Shown here: in pieces, positions 8,186 to 18,048 of the stretch
Position numbering within the stretch: position 1 is the first letter of the stretch
Layout of the letters: every line of letters starts with the position of its first letter
Assembly: GCA_034430425.1 (NCBI GenBank)
Contig: DAOUEK010000007.1
Coordinates: 1-64,000, forward strand
DNA: 64,000 bases
Source of the DNA: WVZH01 sp034430425
GTDB lineage: Bacteria; Chloroflexota; Anaerolineae; Anaerolineales; E44-bin32
Reading direction: 5' to 3'
Program-made: the position numbers and the translations under genes
Notes under the pieces: generated by a model
Databases searched by the model: none
The model's input: only the letters and a program-made list of their open reading frames with translations
Told to the model about the DNA's origin: nothing

Positions 8186-9472
8186 ATGCCGAAAGATACA
8201 CTGACCATCACCGACAACCGCACAGGCAGAACTTACGAGCTGCCCATCAACCACAACACGATCCGCGCCATGGATTTACGCCAGATCAAGGTCAACGAAA
8301 GTGACTTCGGTATGATGAGTTACGATCCGGCGTTTATGAACACCGCATCTGCAAAGAGCACCATCTCGTACATTGATGGCTCCAAAGGCATCCTGCGCTA
8401 CCGCGGCTACCCGATCGAACAGCTTGCGGAGAAAAGCACCTACCTGGAGGTCGCCTACCTGCTGCTCAACGGAGAGCTTCCTACGCAAGAACAACTCGAT
8501 GTCTGGGTTTCCGAAGTTACCTACCGCACTTTCATCCACGAGAATCTCCGGCGACTGATCCAGTCCTTCAGTCAATTTGCGCATCCGATGCACATGTTCA
8601 TCAGCACCCTGGCTGCCATGTCTTCCTACTATCCGGATGCCCGGCAGGTGGACGATCCCGAAGTGCGTCACCATCAAATTCGACGCATTATCGCCAAAGT
8701 CCCTACGATCCTCGCCTACTCCTATCGGCACTTACAGGGTCTTCCGATCGTGATGCCCGACAACGATCTCACCTATTGCGGCAATTTCCTCAATATGCTC
8801 TTCAAGATGACCGAGACCAAATACACACCCAACCCCGTTTTCGAGCGTGCAATAGATGTGCTCTTCATCCTTCATTCCGATCACGAGCAAAACTGCAGCG
8901 CCAGTGTGATGCGCGCTATCGGATCGGGAAAAGCCGACCCCTTCTGCGCCTTAACAGGTGCGGCGGCATCCCTATCCGGTCCGCTGCATGGCGGCGCAAA
9001 TGAAGCTGTTCTCAGGATGCTCGAAGAAATCGGAAGCGTTGACAAGGTGCCTGCCTACATCGAACGCGTAAAGAAAGGCGAATTCCGTCTGATGGGATTT
9101 GGACATCGCGTGTATAAGAATTACGATCCGCGTGCAGCCATCGTCAAAAAGACTGCCGACCAGGTATTCGAAGTAACCGGGCGGAATCCGCTGCTCGACA
9201 TTGCCCTCGAACTCGAACGCGTCGCCCTGGAGGACGAATACTTCGTCTCGCGCAAGCTGTATCCCAACGTGGACTTCTACTCCGGGATGATCTACCAGGC
9301 GATGGGTTTACCGGTCGAGATGTATACCGTCCTCTTTGCGATGGGACGAACGGTCGGTTGGCTGACGCAATGGCAGGAGATGCTGGCTGACCCCGAGCAT
9401 CGCATCACCCGCCCGCGACAAATCTACACCGGCGCCGGCGAGCGGGTTTACGTACCGATCGAAAAACGCTAG
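8186..9472 (+). CDS. gltA: Citrate synthase
   Basis: A 428-residue citrate synthase, condensing oxaloacetate and acetyl-CoA. Catalytic regions are visible: ILHSDHEQNCSAS and GPLHGGANEAV with the active-site histidines, and GFGHRVYKNYDPRA with the third His/Arg region followed by the DPRA loop. The length and N-terminal extension match the larger hexameric type II family. The frame is open 16 codons earlier, but AAGGAG lies 6 nt before the ATG at 8186. It stands alone, divergent from fur. In an acetyl-CoA-pathway organism it would draw acetyl-CoA into glutamate synthesis. Confidence 0.95.
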   Translation: MPKDTLTITDNRTGRTYELPINHNTIRAMDLRQIKVNESDFGMMSYDPAFMNTASAKSTISYIDGSKGILRYRGYPIEQLAEKSTYLEVAYLLLNGELPTQEQLDVWVSEVTYRTFIHENLRRLIQSFSQFAHPMHMFISTLAAMSSYYPDARQVDDPEVRHHQIRRIIAKVPTILAYSYRHLQGLPIVMPDNDLTYCGNFLNMLFKMTETKYTPNPVFERAIDVLFILHSDHEQNCSASVMRAIGSGKADPFCALTGAAASLSGPLHGGANEAVLRMLEEIGSVDKVPAYIERVKKGEFRLMGFGHRVYKNYDPRAAIVKKTADQVFEVTGRNPLLDIALELERVALEDEYFVSRKLYPNVDFYSGMIYQAMGLPVEMYTVLFAMGRTVGWLTQWQEMLADPEHRITRPRQIYTGAGERVYVPIEKR

Positions 9473-9648
9473 ATCGAACACGTTCACAACACACTATCCA
9501 TTTGACACAAAGGGGCAAGTTGGCGACATCATTTAACACACCGGCACCTATCAGCCATAAAGTACTCTTTGACAGGCAACCCTCATCCCATGTATGATCA
9601 TGGGCAGACGCGCTTGGTTGCCAGCATTAGACTTATCTTACGAGCGCC

Positions 9649-10260
9649 ATGGCATACATCCTGACAGGAAGCACTGCATTCGCCCTCATCGCAATATACG
9701 ACTGGGCTCAGATGCGCGAACATACCTGGCTCAAGCCGCTTTTCTTCCTGAGCGCGGCCGCCCTGGTCTTCGGCATCGCCGGAGTTCTCTCTGCACCATC
9801 CGAAAAAGAGTTCGTCTTATGGCTCCGAGTTGCAGCCGGGATCGGACTGGTGATATTCCTGCTGCTGCTGATTTACTCCGTCCTGATTGAGATTCCGTTA
9901 AAAATAAAACGCATCAAACACAAAACAGGCAGCAATAGCATTCTCATTGATACCGGCACATATACACTCACACGTCACCCGGGTGTGTTGTGGTTTGGCG
10001 GGGCTGCCGTCTGCATGATCTTGCTTCACCCCACCGTGCTGGCACTCAGCGCAAGTATTATATGGACGGCCCTGGACGTTTTATTGGTATGGGTGGAGGA
10101 TAGATTCTTTTTCCCAAACACATTTCCGGGCTACACTGAATACAAGATGAGAACTCCCTTCCTGATACCCAACCGGTCAAGCTTGCTCCAATGCTTGGCC
10201 ACATGGAAAACCGACAACGAAAGAGAAAACGCAAGCTCCGATGTACATAATGAGCGATAA
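9649..10260 (+). CDS. Isoprenylcysteine carboxyl methyltransferase-like membrane protein
   Basis: A 203-residue protein with about five membrane helices. The C-terminal half has the ICMT/phospholipid-methyltransferase signature: TLTRHPGVLWFGG with the RHP motif, then EDRFFFPNTFPGYTEYK with the acidic residue and aromatic run that bind S-adenosylmethionine, and a final FLIPN. The family methylates lipids or small hydrophobic acceptors at the membrane; the bacterial acceptor is usually unknown. It is followed after 42 nt by the GH3-family gene on the same strand, so the two may act on the same type of carboxylic acid. Confidence 0.65.
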   Translation: MAYILTGSTAFALIAIYDWAQMREHTWLKPLFFLSAAALVFGIAGVLSAPSEKEFVLWLRVAAGIGLVIFLLLLIYSVLIEIPLKIKRIKHKTGSNSILIDTGTYTLTRHPGVLWFGGAAVCMILLHPTVLALSASIIWTALDVLLVWVEDRFFFPNTFPGYTEYKMRTPFLIPNRSSLLQCLATWKTDNERENASSDVHNER

Positions 10261-10302
10261 CCTGCACTCAAGAGTAAACATTCTTATCGAGGAGGACATT
10301 CA

Positions 10303-11901
10303 ATGATCACCGCCAGAGAACTGCTGAAACAAGGCAAGCGCGATGAAATATGGGAGATGTATTGTGGATTTCTCGATTTGCGGCTTCCTGAATTTATAGA
10401 AATCCAACGGGAATTGCTGCTCGAACAAATTCAATTGCTCAGTCAGTGTGAGTTGGGGAGAAAATTACTCGGCAACCAAATCCCCCAAAGCGTAGCCGCT
10501 TTTCGCGAGAGCGTACCCTTGACCACATATGAAGATTACGAACCGTATCTATCGGAAAAGAATGAAGACGTTATGCCGAGCGAGATATTCGTTTGGGCGC
10601 GCACATCTGGAAAAACTGGCGGAGATACGTTCAAATGGGTTCCGTATTCGCGCAGTATGTATGAGCAGTTCGGTCGCCGGGTAATAAGTGCCATGCTCGT
10701 CGGCTCATGCAAGAACAAAGGTGAAGTACGACTCGAAAACGGAGATATTCTGCTGATGACCACAGCACCCCCTCCCTATATCTCCGCTTTTGTAAGTCGT
10801 TCAGCAGAGGAGCAAGCACCGGTGAGATTCATTCCATCACTCGCAGAGGGCGAAAAAATGGATTTCCAGGATCGCATCGAGAAGGGCTTTGAACTCGCCA
10901 TCGTGGAAGGCATGGACTATTTCTACGGTTTGGCGAGTTTATTGGTGAAAATCGGCGAGCGCTTCGAACATGGTTCGGGCAGCATCTCATTCAGCCGCAG
11001 CATGCTCAAACCCAACGTGCTCCTACGCCTTATAACTGGATTCCTCAAAGGGAAATTCAACCGCAGAGCGCTGCGGCCAAGTGACATCTGGAAACTCAAG
11101 GGAATCATGACCGGCGGAACCGATACCGATATTTACAAGGACCGTATTGAAAAATATTGGGGAATAAAACCACTCGAGGGTTATGGCTCGACGGAGGGCT
11201 TTGCCCTTGCCATGCAATTGTGGAACTTCAAAGGAATGACCCTCTATCCCGACACCAATTTCTACGAGTTCATCCCCTACGAAGAACACAGCAAGAACAA
11301 AAAGGACCCTTCCTATACCCCAAAAACTATTCTCCTGGACGAACTACAACCCGGCATTTACGAGCTGGTCTTTACCAATTTCCACGGCGGAATCTTCACT
11401 CGCTATCGGATATTTGATTTAATCGAAGTGATTTCCCTGCGCGACGATGAACTCGATATCGATATTCCACAAATCCGATTCTACTCACGCGCTGACGACG
11501 TGATCGACCTCGCCGGAATGGTCCGTCTAACCGAAAAAACGATCTGGTACGCCATGGAATCCTCAGGTGTTCACTACGAAGATTGGACGGCCAGAAAAGA
11601 AGAGTTGAATGGTGAACCACTCCTGCATATTTACTTCGAAGAAAGTCGTCCCAACAACCGATCGTTGGAGGAGATCAAATCATCCATCAACGAGGAACTC
11701 ATGAAAGTAAGCAGTGAATATGCGGATCTGATAACCATGCTCGGTGGTGATCGCTTGAAATTAACCAGGCTGCCAACGGGCGCATTCGCCCACTATATGG
11801 AAGAACAAAAACAAGCCGGCGTCGATATGGGCATTCTCAAACCATCACGCATGCAGCCAGGCGAAGAGGCGATTCGCCGACTGATGCAAAGCATAGGATA
11901 A
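10303..11901 (+). CDS. GH3 auxin-responsive-promoter family protein (acyl-adenylating enzyme)
   Basis: A 532-residue member of the GH3 superfamily, related to plant enzymes that adenylate a carboxylic acid and join it to an amino acid. Visible ATP/AMP motifs are ARTSGKTGGDTFKWVPYS (P-loop-like), GGTDTDIYKDRI, LEGYGSTEGF and YELVFTNFHGGIFTRYRIFD. The C-terminal lid region ends with a typical basic segment. GAGGAGG lies just ahead of the ATG. The natural substrate in bacteria is unknown; a fatty or aromatic acid is a reasonable guess. It lies between the ICMT-like gene and a sensor kinase 10 nt downstream. Confidence 0.85.
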   Translation: MITARELLKQGKRDEIWEMYCGFLDLRLPEFIEIQRELLLEQIQLLSQCELGRKLLGNQIPQSVAAFRESVPLTTYEDYEPYLSEKNEDVMPSEIFVWARTSGKTGGDTFKWVPYSRSMYEQFGRRVISAMLVGSCKNKGEVRLENGDILLMTTAPPPYISAFVSRSAEEQAPVRFIPSLAEGEKMDFQDRIEKGFELAIVEGMDYFYGLASLLVKIGERFEHGSGSISFSRSMLKPNVLLRLITGFLKGKFNRRALRPSDIWKLKGIMTGGTDTDIYKDRIEKYWGIKPLEGYGSTEGFALAMQLWNFKGMTLYPDTNFYEFIPYEEHSKNKKDPSYTPKTILLDELQPGIYELVFTNFHGGIFTRYRIFDLIEVISLRDDELDIDIPQIRFYSRADDVIDLAGMVRLTEKTIWYAMESSGVHYEDWTARKEELNGEPLLHIYFEESRPNNRSLEEIKSSINEELMKVSSEYADLITMLGGDRLKLTRLPTGAFAHYMEEQKQAGVDMGILKPSRMQPGEEAIRRLMQSIG

Positions 11902-11911
11902 TATTCGAGAT

Positions 11912-14587
11912 ATGTATTGGGGAATTAACACCGTCATTCCTCTGCTTGCCGCGCTGGCCTACGGCGCATTACTCACCATCGTTAGTCGCGCCAGGCCATT
12001 AACCAATGCCAGACGCGCATTCCGCGTTTACCTGCTGGCCATGTTCTTCTGGTCATTTGGCTCGTTCGTTAGCCACAGCGGCTTTGGCAACACCTCCCAC
12101 TGGGCGCGCCTGTTGTCCACAGCCGCGATTACTGCGCCGCTCACCATTTTCTACTTCGTCGAAAACACCCTGGATATTACGCACAAATGGGACCACTGGG
12201 CTTACCTCGTGGGTATTATCAATGCCGCACTCGCTCTCTTTACGAATCTCGTAGCGCCTTCGGCCGATATCTTAAACGGGGATTTGACGATTGCACGCGG
12301 CTCGCTGGTCTATGTCGTAGCCATTCCAGGGTATGGATTGTTCATATACAGCCTGGTCATGCTTATCCAACGTTTTCGACAGTCCACAGATCCTATCGAA
12401 CACAACCGACTGCGCTATCTGATCTCCGGCACGACAATCGTGATCCTTACAACACTGGTCAACTTCACCGATCTGGCCAAATACCCAATTGATATCGCAG
12501 CAAATCTCATCAACGCGATGCTCATTTCGTACGCCATCATCCGCCACGAATTGCTGGACATCAACATCGTCATCCGCAGAGGATTGTCGTACAGCACATT
12601 GATTCTCATCCTGGCCGCCACTTATGTTCTTCCCGTCATTTTCTATGATGTCCTCCATATTGAACTCGAGGTCAGCCAAACTGCGACCAGATTTACACTA
12701 TCGTTCATCATTGCCTCCCTTGTTGCCATTGCCTCACACGCCCTCTACGGCAGGATTCGAGAACGCATCGATCGGTTTTTTTTTCGTGAACGCTATGATG
12801 CCTACAAAGTCATCCAAGAACTGGGGGAGCAAATCACAGGCACACTTGATTTCGATCAAATCGTCTCCTCAATGCTGGATCGCCTCGTCGAAACCCTGCA
12901 TCCAAAATGGGTTGACTTATTGCTCAAGGACCCGTCGACGGGTGATTTCCACCCAACAGCGTCAAGAGGTCTGGATGAAACGCTATCCGAATTTCACATG
13001 CGTGCAGATCACCCGATCTGCCGTTGGTTAGGTCGAGAAAACAGGATCTTAACCGCGCAGCAGTTACGTATCCATGCGTATTTCACCGGTATTTGGAATT
13101 TAGAAAAGGAGCAGCTTGAAAGACTCTCGCCCAATCTTTTCGTCGCCTTGCGTGTAAAAGACGGACTTAGCGGAATCTTGCTGATCGGGCCAAAGAAATC
13201 CGATGAGACGTACAGCCTCGAAGATATCGATCTCTATATAACCTATGCCAATCAGGTCTCTGTCGCTTTAGACAACGCTCATCTTTTTAAAGCGATCAAT
13301 GCGCGTCTGGCCGAACAAATCGCCCTGCTCGAGATCGGCATCAGCCTGGCGCGCGCCTCCAATCTGGACGACATCCTGCAGCTGGTCGTCAAACACGCCT
13401 GTCCCACAGATACACCTACCGCCAAAGCGACCATTCACCTCATCGACCACGACAGCCAGCGTCTGCTGCCGCGCGCCGTTTCCCAATCGAGCGGTGAACC
13501 CGCCCAGGCCGTAGGCTTCGATCCCCGTCAAGGTATCGCCGGACGCGCCGTTCAAGAAAAGCAACTCATCTATGTGCCGGATGTGAACAAGGCACCCGAT
13601 TTTGTCAACACGCAGGAGAATTTCAAGTCCCTGGTTGTAGTACCGCTCATCATCGAGGACATTCCGGAAGGCACGCTCAGTGTGACCAGCCCCCATATCG
13701 ATGCCTTCGATGAAGACTTGATCCGTCAATTAACCTCTCTCGGCAACCAGGCCGCAATCGCCTTGCGCAAGGCCCAGATCACCGACAGCTTGCGAAAATC
13801 AAACGCCGAATTGGAACAACGCTCGAAAGAACTGGAAGCCAGCATCGAGGAGTTGAAGTCCACACAGCGGCAACTCGTTCAGGCCAGCAAATTGGCTTCC
13901 ATGGGTACGCTTACCGCAGGAATAGCACATGAAATCAACAACCCCCTGGCCGGCATCAAACTCTTCGCGCAAAACACCAGACGTGCCCAAAACGAAGGTC
14001 GTCTCGAAACCGAGAAAATGCTTGAAAACATGGAAAAAATCAGCGCACTCGTTGACAAAGCTGCAAAGATCATCGAACACCTGCGCACCTTTTCCCGACA
14101 AGCCTCCGGCGACATGAAGTTGATCGGCGTAAATAAAGCCGTTGAGGACTCACTCAGTATGCTTCTCGAGCAATTGAAACTGCAGAACATCGAAGTCCTT
14201 TTACAACTTGAAGAAAACCTTCCTCAAGTGCGCGGCGATATCAATCAGATCGAACAAGTCGTACTCAACCTGATCACCAACGCCCGTGACTCTCTCGATA
14301 AAATTGAAGACAAGAAAATCTCGCTGCGCACATACCAAGACGACGAGTCGGTCGTCATTGAAGTCACTGACTCTGGGAGTGGAATCTCGCCTGATATTCT
14401 GGAGAACGTGTTCGATCCATTCTTCACTACCAAACCCGTCGATAAAGGAACAGGTTTGGGCTTATCGATCAGTCACGGGATCGTAGAACTTCATGGCGGA
14501 GAAATCGAAGTTGAAAGTGAACCTGACAAAGGGTCCACATTCCGGATTAAATTACCCGCCGCGGAAGATGTAACAGGAAACGATTGA
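11912..14587 (+). CDS. Membrane sensor histidine kinase with 7TM, two GAF domains, HisKA and HATPase
   Basis: An 891-residue hybrid-free kinase. Residues 1-235 form the seven-helix histidine-kinase N-terminal domain and two further hydrophobic helices follow to about 285. Two GAF domains cover about 300-455 and 465-620, then comes a coiled coil, the HisKA helix SMGTLTAGIAHEINNPLAGI with the phosphorylatable His, and a HATPase domain with NLITNARDSL, DSGSGISPDIL and GTGLGLSISHGIVELHGG. It overlaps the following receiver gene (TGATG), so they form a signalling pair. The GAF domains may bind a small ligand or heme; no Cys-based sensor motif is obvious. It probably starts 10 nt after the GH3 gene in the same transcript. 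Confidence 0.92.
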   Translation: MYWGINTVIPLLAALAYGALLTIVSRARPLTNARRAFRVYLLAMFFWSFGSFVSHSGFGNTSHWARLLSTAAITAPLTIFYFVENTLDITHKWDHWAYLVGIINAALALFTNLVAPSADILNGDLTIARGSLVYVVAIPGYGLFIYSLVMLIQRFRQSTDPIEHNRLRYLISGTTIVILTTLVNFTDLAKYPIDIAANLINAMLISYAIIRHELLDINIVIRRGLSYSTLILILAATYVLPVIFYDVLHIELEVSQTATRFTLSFIIASLVAIASHALYGRIRERIDRFFFRERYDAYKVIQELGEQITGTLDFDQIVSSMLDRLVETLHPKWVDLLLKDPSTGDFHPTASRGLDETLSEFHMRADHPICRWLGRENRILTAQQLRIHAYFTGIWNLEKEQLERLSPNLFVALRVKDGLSGILLIGPKKSDETYSLEDIDLYITYANQVSVALDNAHLFKAINARLAEQIALLEIGISLARASNLDDILQLVVKHACPTDTPTAKATIHLIDHDSQRLLPRAVSQSSGEPAQAVGFDPRQGIAGRAVQEKQLIYVPDVNKAPDFVNTQENFKSLVVVPLIIEDIPEGTLSVTSPHIDAFDEDLIRQLTSLGNQAAIALRKAQITDSLRKSNAELEQRSKELEASIEELKSTQRQLVQASKLASMGTLTAGIAHEINNPLAGIKLFAQNTRRAQNEGRLETEKMLENMEKISALVDKAAKIIEHLRTFSRQASGDMKLIGVNKAVEDSLSMLLEQLKLQNIEVLLQLEENLPQVRGDINQIEQVVLNLITNARDSLDKIEDKKISLRTYQDDESVVIEVTDSGSGISPDILENVFDPFFTTKPVDKGTGLGLSISHGIVELHGGEIEVESEPDKGSTFRIKLPAAEDVTGND

Positions 14588-15294
14588 TGCAAGAGACAGC
14601 GCATATCCTGGTTGTAGATGACGAGCCTTCCGTTCGTGAAGGACTCAGCGATATGCTTTGCATTTGCGGCCATATCATCACCTGCGCCAACGATGGCCAG
14701 GAAGGCCTGGGCCTGTTTCATAAAGCCCTCGAACGAGATGAGCTGCCTCCGTTCGATATTCTCATATTTGACATCAAAATGCCCCATATGTCCGGGCTGG
14801 AGTTGATGGAGCGCGTCGTCAAGCTGGATCCGGAGATTCCCATCATCATCATCACCGGACACGGCGATTCACACACGGCCACCTACGCTCTGGCCGGCGG
14901 CGCCTATGATTACATCACCAAACCACTCGAACCCGATCTCGTGCTTGATGCAGTTACCCGCGCCCTGGCCATCGGCCGCTTGAAACGACGCTTTAAAAGA
15001 ATCATCCAAAATACCGGCGTCATCGGAGCGATCACATCCGGAATCGCCAACGAATTGGACACACCCCTGAACACGATAACGCGTTCTGCCGAAGAACTCT
15101 CCAAACATCTCAATCAAATCAAGCACCTCACCACGTTAACCTTACAGGCAGATGGGTCGCCAGAAGCCAATATCCCCATCGCAGATATCGACATGGACCC
15201 CGCATACAAACAAATTGAAACCATCACCCGCTCCGTACTACATTGCATTCGATTGCTCGAGGCGCTAAATATCCCTCAACCCCAGGACGACTGA
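14587..15294 (+). CDS. Response regulator receiver with a degenerate HisKA-like C-terminal domain
   Basis: A 235-residue protein. Residues 1-120 form a receiver domain (HILVVDDEPSVREG, phosphoacceptor Asp in DILIFDIKMPHMSG, the switch region IIIITGHGD and Lys in YDYITKPLEPD). The remainder resembles a histidine-kinase dimerisation helix: GIANELDTPLNTI matches the usual GIAHELNTPL motif with the phosphorylated His replaced by Asn. No HATPase domain follows. This suggests a pseudo-kinase dimerisation module that could pair with the upstream kinase or act as a phospho-dependent scaffold. The ATG at 14587 overlaps the kinase stop; a TTG one codon earlier is also open. Confidence 0.85.
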   Translation: MQETAHILVVDDEPSVREGLSDMLCICGHIITCANDGQEGLGLFHKALERDELPPFDILIFDIKMPHMSGLELMERVVKLDPEIPIIIITGHGDSHTATYALAGGAYDYITKPLEPDLVLDAVTRALAIGRLKRRFKRIIQNTGVIGAITSGIANELDTPLNTITRSAEELSKHLNQIKHLTTLTLQADGSPEANIPIADIDMDPAYKQIETITRSVLHCIRLLEALNIPQPQDD

Positions 15295-15685
15295 CTAGAT
15301 ACCCGAAAGACGAAAAACAGTTGTATATAATGGATCATGACGAATAGAAAAGCAGCTTTGCGCGGGAGCTATCCGTGCAGGCCTGATTGCCTCTCAGAAG
15401 CAAAACATGCGCGGTCACATTCGATATTTTTACACAGGATGACTTACCAAGAATTGGGTGACTTTCCCCACTAGGCGGGTCAACATTGTAACCTTCATGA
15501 TTCTATGGAATACTAACCGCCAGCGCGGAGCTGAATTAACTCGCCAGTGCGGGAAAATTTGTATTGCGTTTCCCCTGGCCGGCGTTCAAGATAATGTAAA
15601 AATGAAGGGGAAAACGCGCAGAAGACAGGATAATAAAGACATAACACCCCCATAACCTAACCTTCGACCTTAGGAGGAAGACACA
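15295..15685. other. Intergenic region upstream of the CODH/ACS gene cluster
   Basis: A 391-bp stretch with no convincing gene. It contains a TATAAT at 15326-15331 without a good -35 partner, and ends in a strong AGGAGG ribosome site ahead of the HMA-like gene. It is the likely promoter region of the CODH/ACS cluster, but no operator or riboswitch was recognised. Confidence 0.5.
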
Positions 15686-16021
15686 ATGGAAAAAATAGTG
15701 ATCAATGTGCCATCCATGTATGCGGATCACCATGTTCTATCTGTCAGGAACGCGCTCGACGGCCTCGAGGGAATCGAAGATCTCTATGCCAGTTCGGCAT
15801 GGAAACAACTGCTGATTACTTTTGACCCCAAGAAAATCAAACAAGCAAAGATCGAAGAAGCAATTATTGAAGCAGGGTACCCAGTCGACGGTGCCGAACC
15901 AGCAGCGTTGGTTACCGCGAACGATATCAAGCGAGACCCGCAATGGCAAAAGCTCGGGTCTCGCTCCACGGAAACAAACATCGCGGATCTGAAGATGTCA
16001 GGCGAATTTCGTCGGTATTAA
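15686..16021 (+). CDS. Small HMA-like protein lacking the CxxC motif, first gene of the CODH/ACS cluster
   Basis: A 111-residue protein whose first 70 residues fit the heavy-metal-associated ferredoxin-like fold: IVINVPSMYADHH, LLITFDPKKIKQAKIEEAI and EAGYPV correspond to its strands and helices. In true HMA domains the first loop reads GMxCxxC; here it is SMYADHH, so both metal-binding cysteines are missing and two histidines are present nearby. The last 40 residues are polar and unrecognised. It has a strong AGGAGG site and lies 18 nt before the CO dehydrogenase start, so it is probably cotranscribed. A chaperone or accessory role in metal insertion is possible but inferred only from position. 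Confidence 0.6.
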   Translation: MEKIVINVPSMYADHHVLSVRNALDGLEGIEDLYASSAWKQLLITFDPKKIKQAKIEEAIIEAGYPVDGAEPAALVTANDIKRDPQWQKLGSRSTETNIADLKMSGEFRRY

Positions 16022-16039
16022 CCCAGGAGGATGACAGCG

Positions 16040-18034
16040 ATGGCAAAGAAAATGAGAACACCTGAAGAAGCGAGTCAAGATCAAGCCACGATAAACATGC
16101 TTGCGTTTGCCCAGGAAATGGAATACGAGACTTCATTTTCCCGCGCAGATTCTATGGCCCCCTGCCCCATCGGCAGTGATGGAATCTGTTGTAAGGTTTG
16201 CGGAATGGGGCCATGTCGTCTGGTGAAGGATGGCCAGACCGGGATTTGCGGTGCAACCGTTGAGACCGTCGGGGCACGCAATTTCGCCCGTATGGTTGCC
16301 GCTGGCGCCGCAGCTCACTCCGACCACGGCCGTGATCTGGCCTACACACTATTGGCGGCTGCCGAAGGTCACGCTCCGGATTACCAGGTGCGGGACCCCG
16401 CTAAATTGAGAGAAATGGCCCATTATCTCGATGTTGAGGTAGATGGCAAATCATTGGAAGAACTCACTCTCGAAGTCGCCCGAAAAGCACTGGAAGAATT
16501 CGGCAAGCCAACTGGTGAGGTCGCCTACGTCAAACGCGCACCTGAGAAACGACAACAAATTTGGCACGATCTGGGAATTACACCCCGCAATGTCGATCGT
16601 GAAATCGTTGAGATCATGCACCGCACGCACGTCGGCAACGACCAGGACGCAGAACATATTCTTGACCAAGCCTTGCGTGCTGCACTGGGTGATGGATGGG
16701 GCGGATCGATGCTCGCCACCGATCTTTCCGATGTACTCTTCGGCACGCCCGGCCCGGTCCTTACCGAATCGAACCTGGGAGTTTTCCAGCCGGATGAAGT
16801 CAACATCGTCATCCACGGCCACGAGCCCACGCTCTCCGAGATGATCGTGGCCGCCGCGCAGGACCCGGAATTGATCGAGTATGCGAAAACCAAGGGCGCC
16901 AAAGGCATCACCCTGGGCGGCATCTGCTGCACGGCAAACGAGACATTGATGCGTCAGGGCGTACCGCTGGCAGGCAACTTCCTGCAGCAGGAATTGGCCA
17001 TCCTAACCGGAGCCGTCGAAGCCATGGTGGTCGATATCCAATGCATCATGCAGGGCATCGTGAAGCTCGCCGAACAATTTCACACCGAGGTGATCACCAC
17101 ATCACCCAAAGCGAAAATCACCGGCGCCACGCACATGGAATTCGATGAACACCGGGCCATGGAAATCGCCAAGGAAATCGTGCGAACTGCTTGCGACCGT
17201 TATCCCGAGCGAGGCGAAACTAAAATCCCCGATGAGCATACGCCCCTCATTCCTGGCTTTTCACATGAATACATCAACTATGCCCTGGGTGGTCTCTACC
17301 GCGGTTCGCTCCGGCCGCTTAACGACGCGATCGCTTCCGGGCGCATTCGCGGTGTCGTAGCCAATATCGGCTGCAACAACGCCCGCGTCTGCCACGACAA
17401 ACTTCACCGCGAAGTTGTCACCGAGTTCATCAAGAACGACGTGCTCGTGGTCGAGACCGGCTGCGGCGCCATCGCCAGCGCCAAGCAAGGGTACATGACC
17501 CCCGAAGCGGCACTCGAACACGCCGGTCCGGGTCTCCGGGAAGTCTGTGAAGCCGTAGGGATCCCTCCCGTGCTTCACATGGGTTCCTGTGTAGATAACT
17601 CTCGGATCTTGACCGTACTCGCCCAGATGGCCACAGAAGGCGGCCTGGGAGAAGACATCAGCGACATCCCCGCCGTGGGACTGGCACCGGAATGGATGAG
17701 CGAGAAGGCCATCTCCATCGCCACCTACTGCGTTGCTTCTGGCGCCTATGTCATCCTGGGACACTCCAGTCCCGTCTCGGGCATCGAAGAAGTCACACGC
17801 CTGATCACCGACGGTTGGGAAGAGAAAGTCGGCGGCCGGTTGGAATTCTGCAACGCCAGCGACGAAATCGTTCGCCGAAGTCTGGCGCACATCGATAAAA
17901 AGCGCGCCGACCTCGGACTGCCCGAATATGACCCAAGCAAATGGGGGAAGAGTGGTGATTGGAGAATCCATGAACTTGTGGAAATGCCGTTGCCCGAACG
18001 TATTGAAGCCGCATACGGCAACCAGGCGAAGTAG
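16040..18034 (+). CDS. acsA: Anaerobic CO dehydrogenase catalytic subunit
   Basis: A 664-residue nickel-iron CO dehydrogenase (CooS/AcsA), which reduces CO2 to CO for acetyl-CoA synthase or oxidises CO. The N-terminal region carries C42, C50, C51, C54, C59 and C70 (CCKVCGMGPC) for the B and D iron-sulfur clusters. C-cluster ligands lie in GGICCTAN, NIGCNNARVC, VETGCGAIASA, MGSCVDNSR and the histidine near the start of the core domain. The frame opens at 16031, but AGGAGG abuts that ATG, while the ATG at 16040 is 9 nt away and preferred. It is followed 14 nt later by acsB, so it is the carbonyl-branch enzyme. Confidence 0.95.
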   Translation: MAKKMRTPEEASQDQATINMLAFAQEMEYETSFSRADSMAPCPIGSDGICCKVCGMGPCRLVKDGQTGICGATVETVGARNFARMVAAGAAAHSDHGRDLAYTLLAAAEGHAPDYQVRDPAKLREMAHYLDVEVDGKSLEELTLEVARKALEEFGKPTGEVAYVKRAPEKRQQIWHDLGITPRNVDREIVEIMHRTHVGNDQDAEHILDQALRAALGDGWGGSMLATDLSDVLFGTPGPVLTESNLGVFQPDEVNIVIHGHEPTLSEMIVAAAQDPELIEYAKTKGAKGITLGGICCTANETLMRQGVPLAGNFLQQELAILTGAVEAMVVDIQCIMQGIVKLAEQFHTEVITTSPKAKITGATHMEFDEHRAMEIAKEIVRTACDRYPERGETKIPDEHTPLIPGFSHEYINYALGGLYRGSLRPLNDAIASGRIRGVVANIGCNNARVCHDKLHREVVTEFIKNDVLVVETGCGAIASAKQGYMTPEAALEHAGPGLREVCEAVGIPPVLHMGSCVDNSRILTVLAQMATEGGLGEDISDIPAVGLAPEWMSEKAISIATYCVASGAYVILGHSSPVSGIEEVTRLITDGWEEKVGGRLEFCNASDEIVRRSLAHIDKKRADLGLPEYDPSKWGKSGDWRIHELVEMPLPERIEAAYGNQAK

Positions 18035-18048
18035 AGAGGGATAAAATT

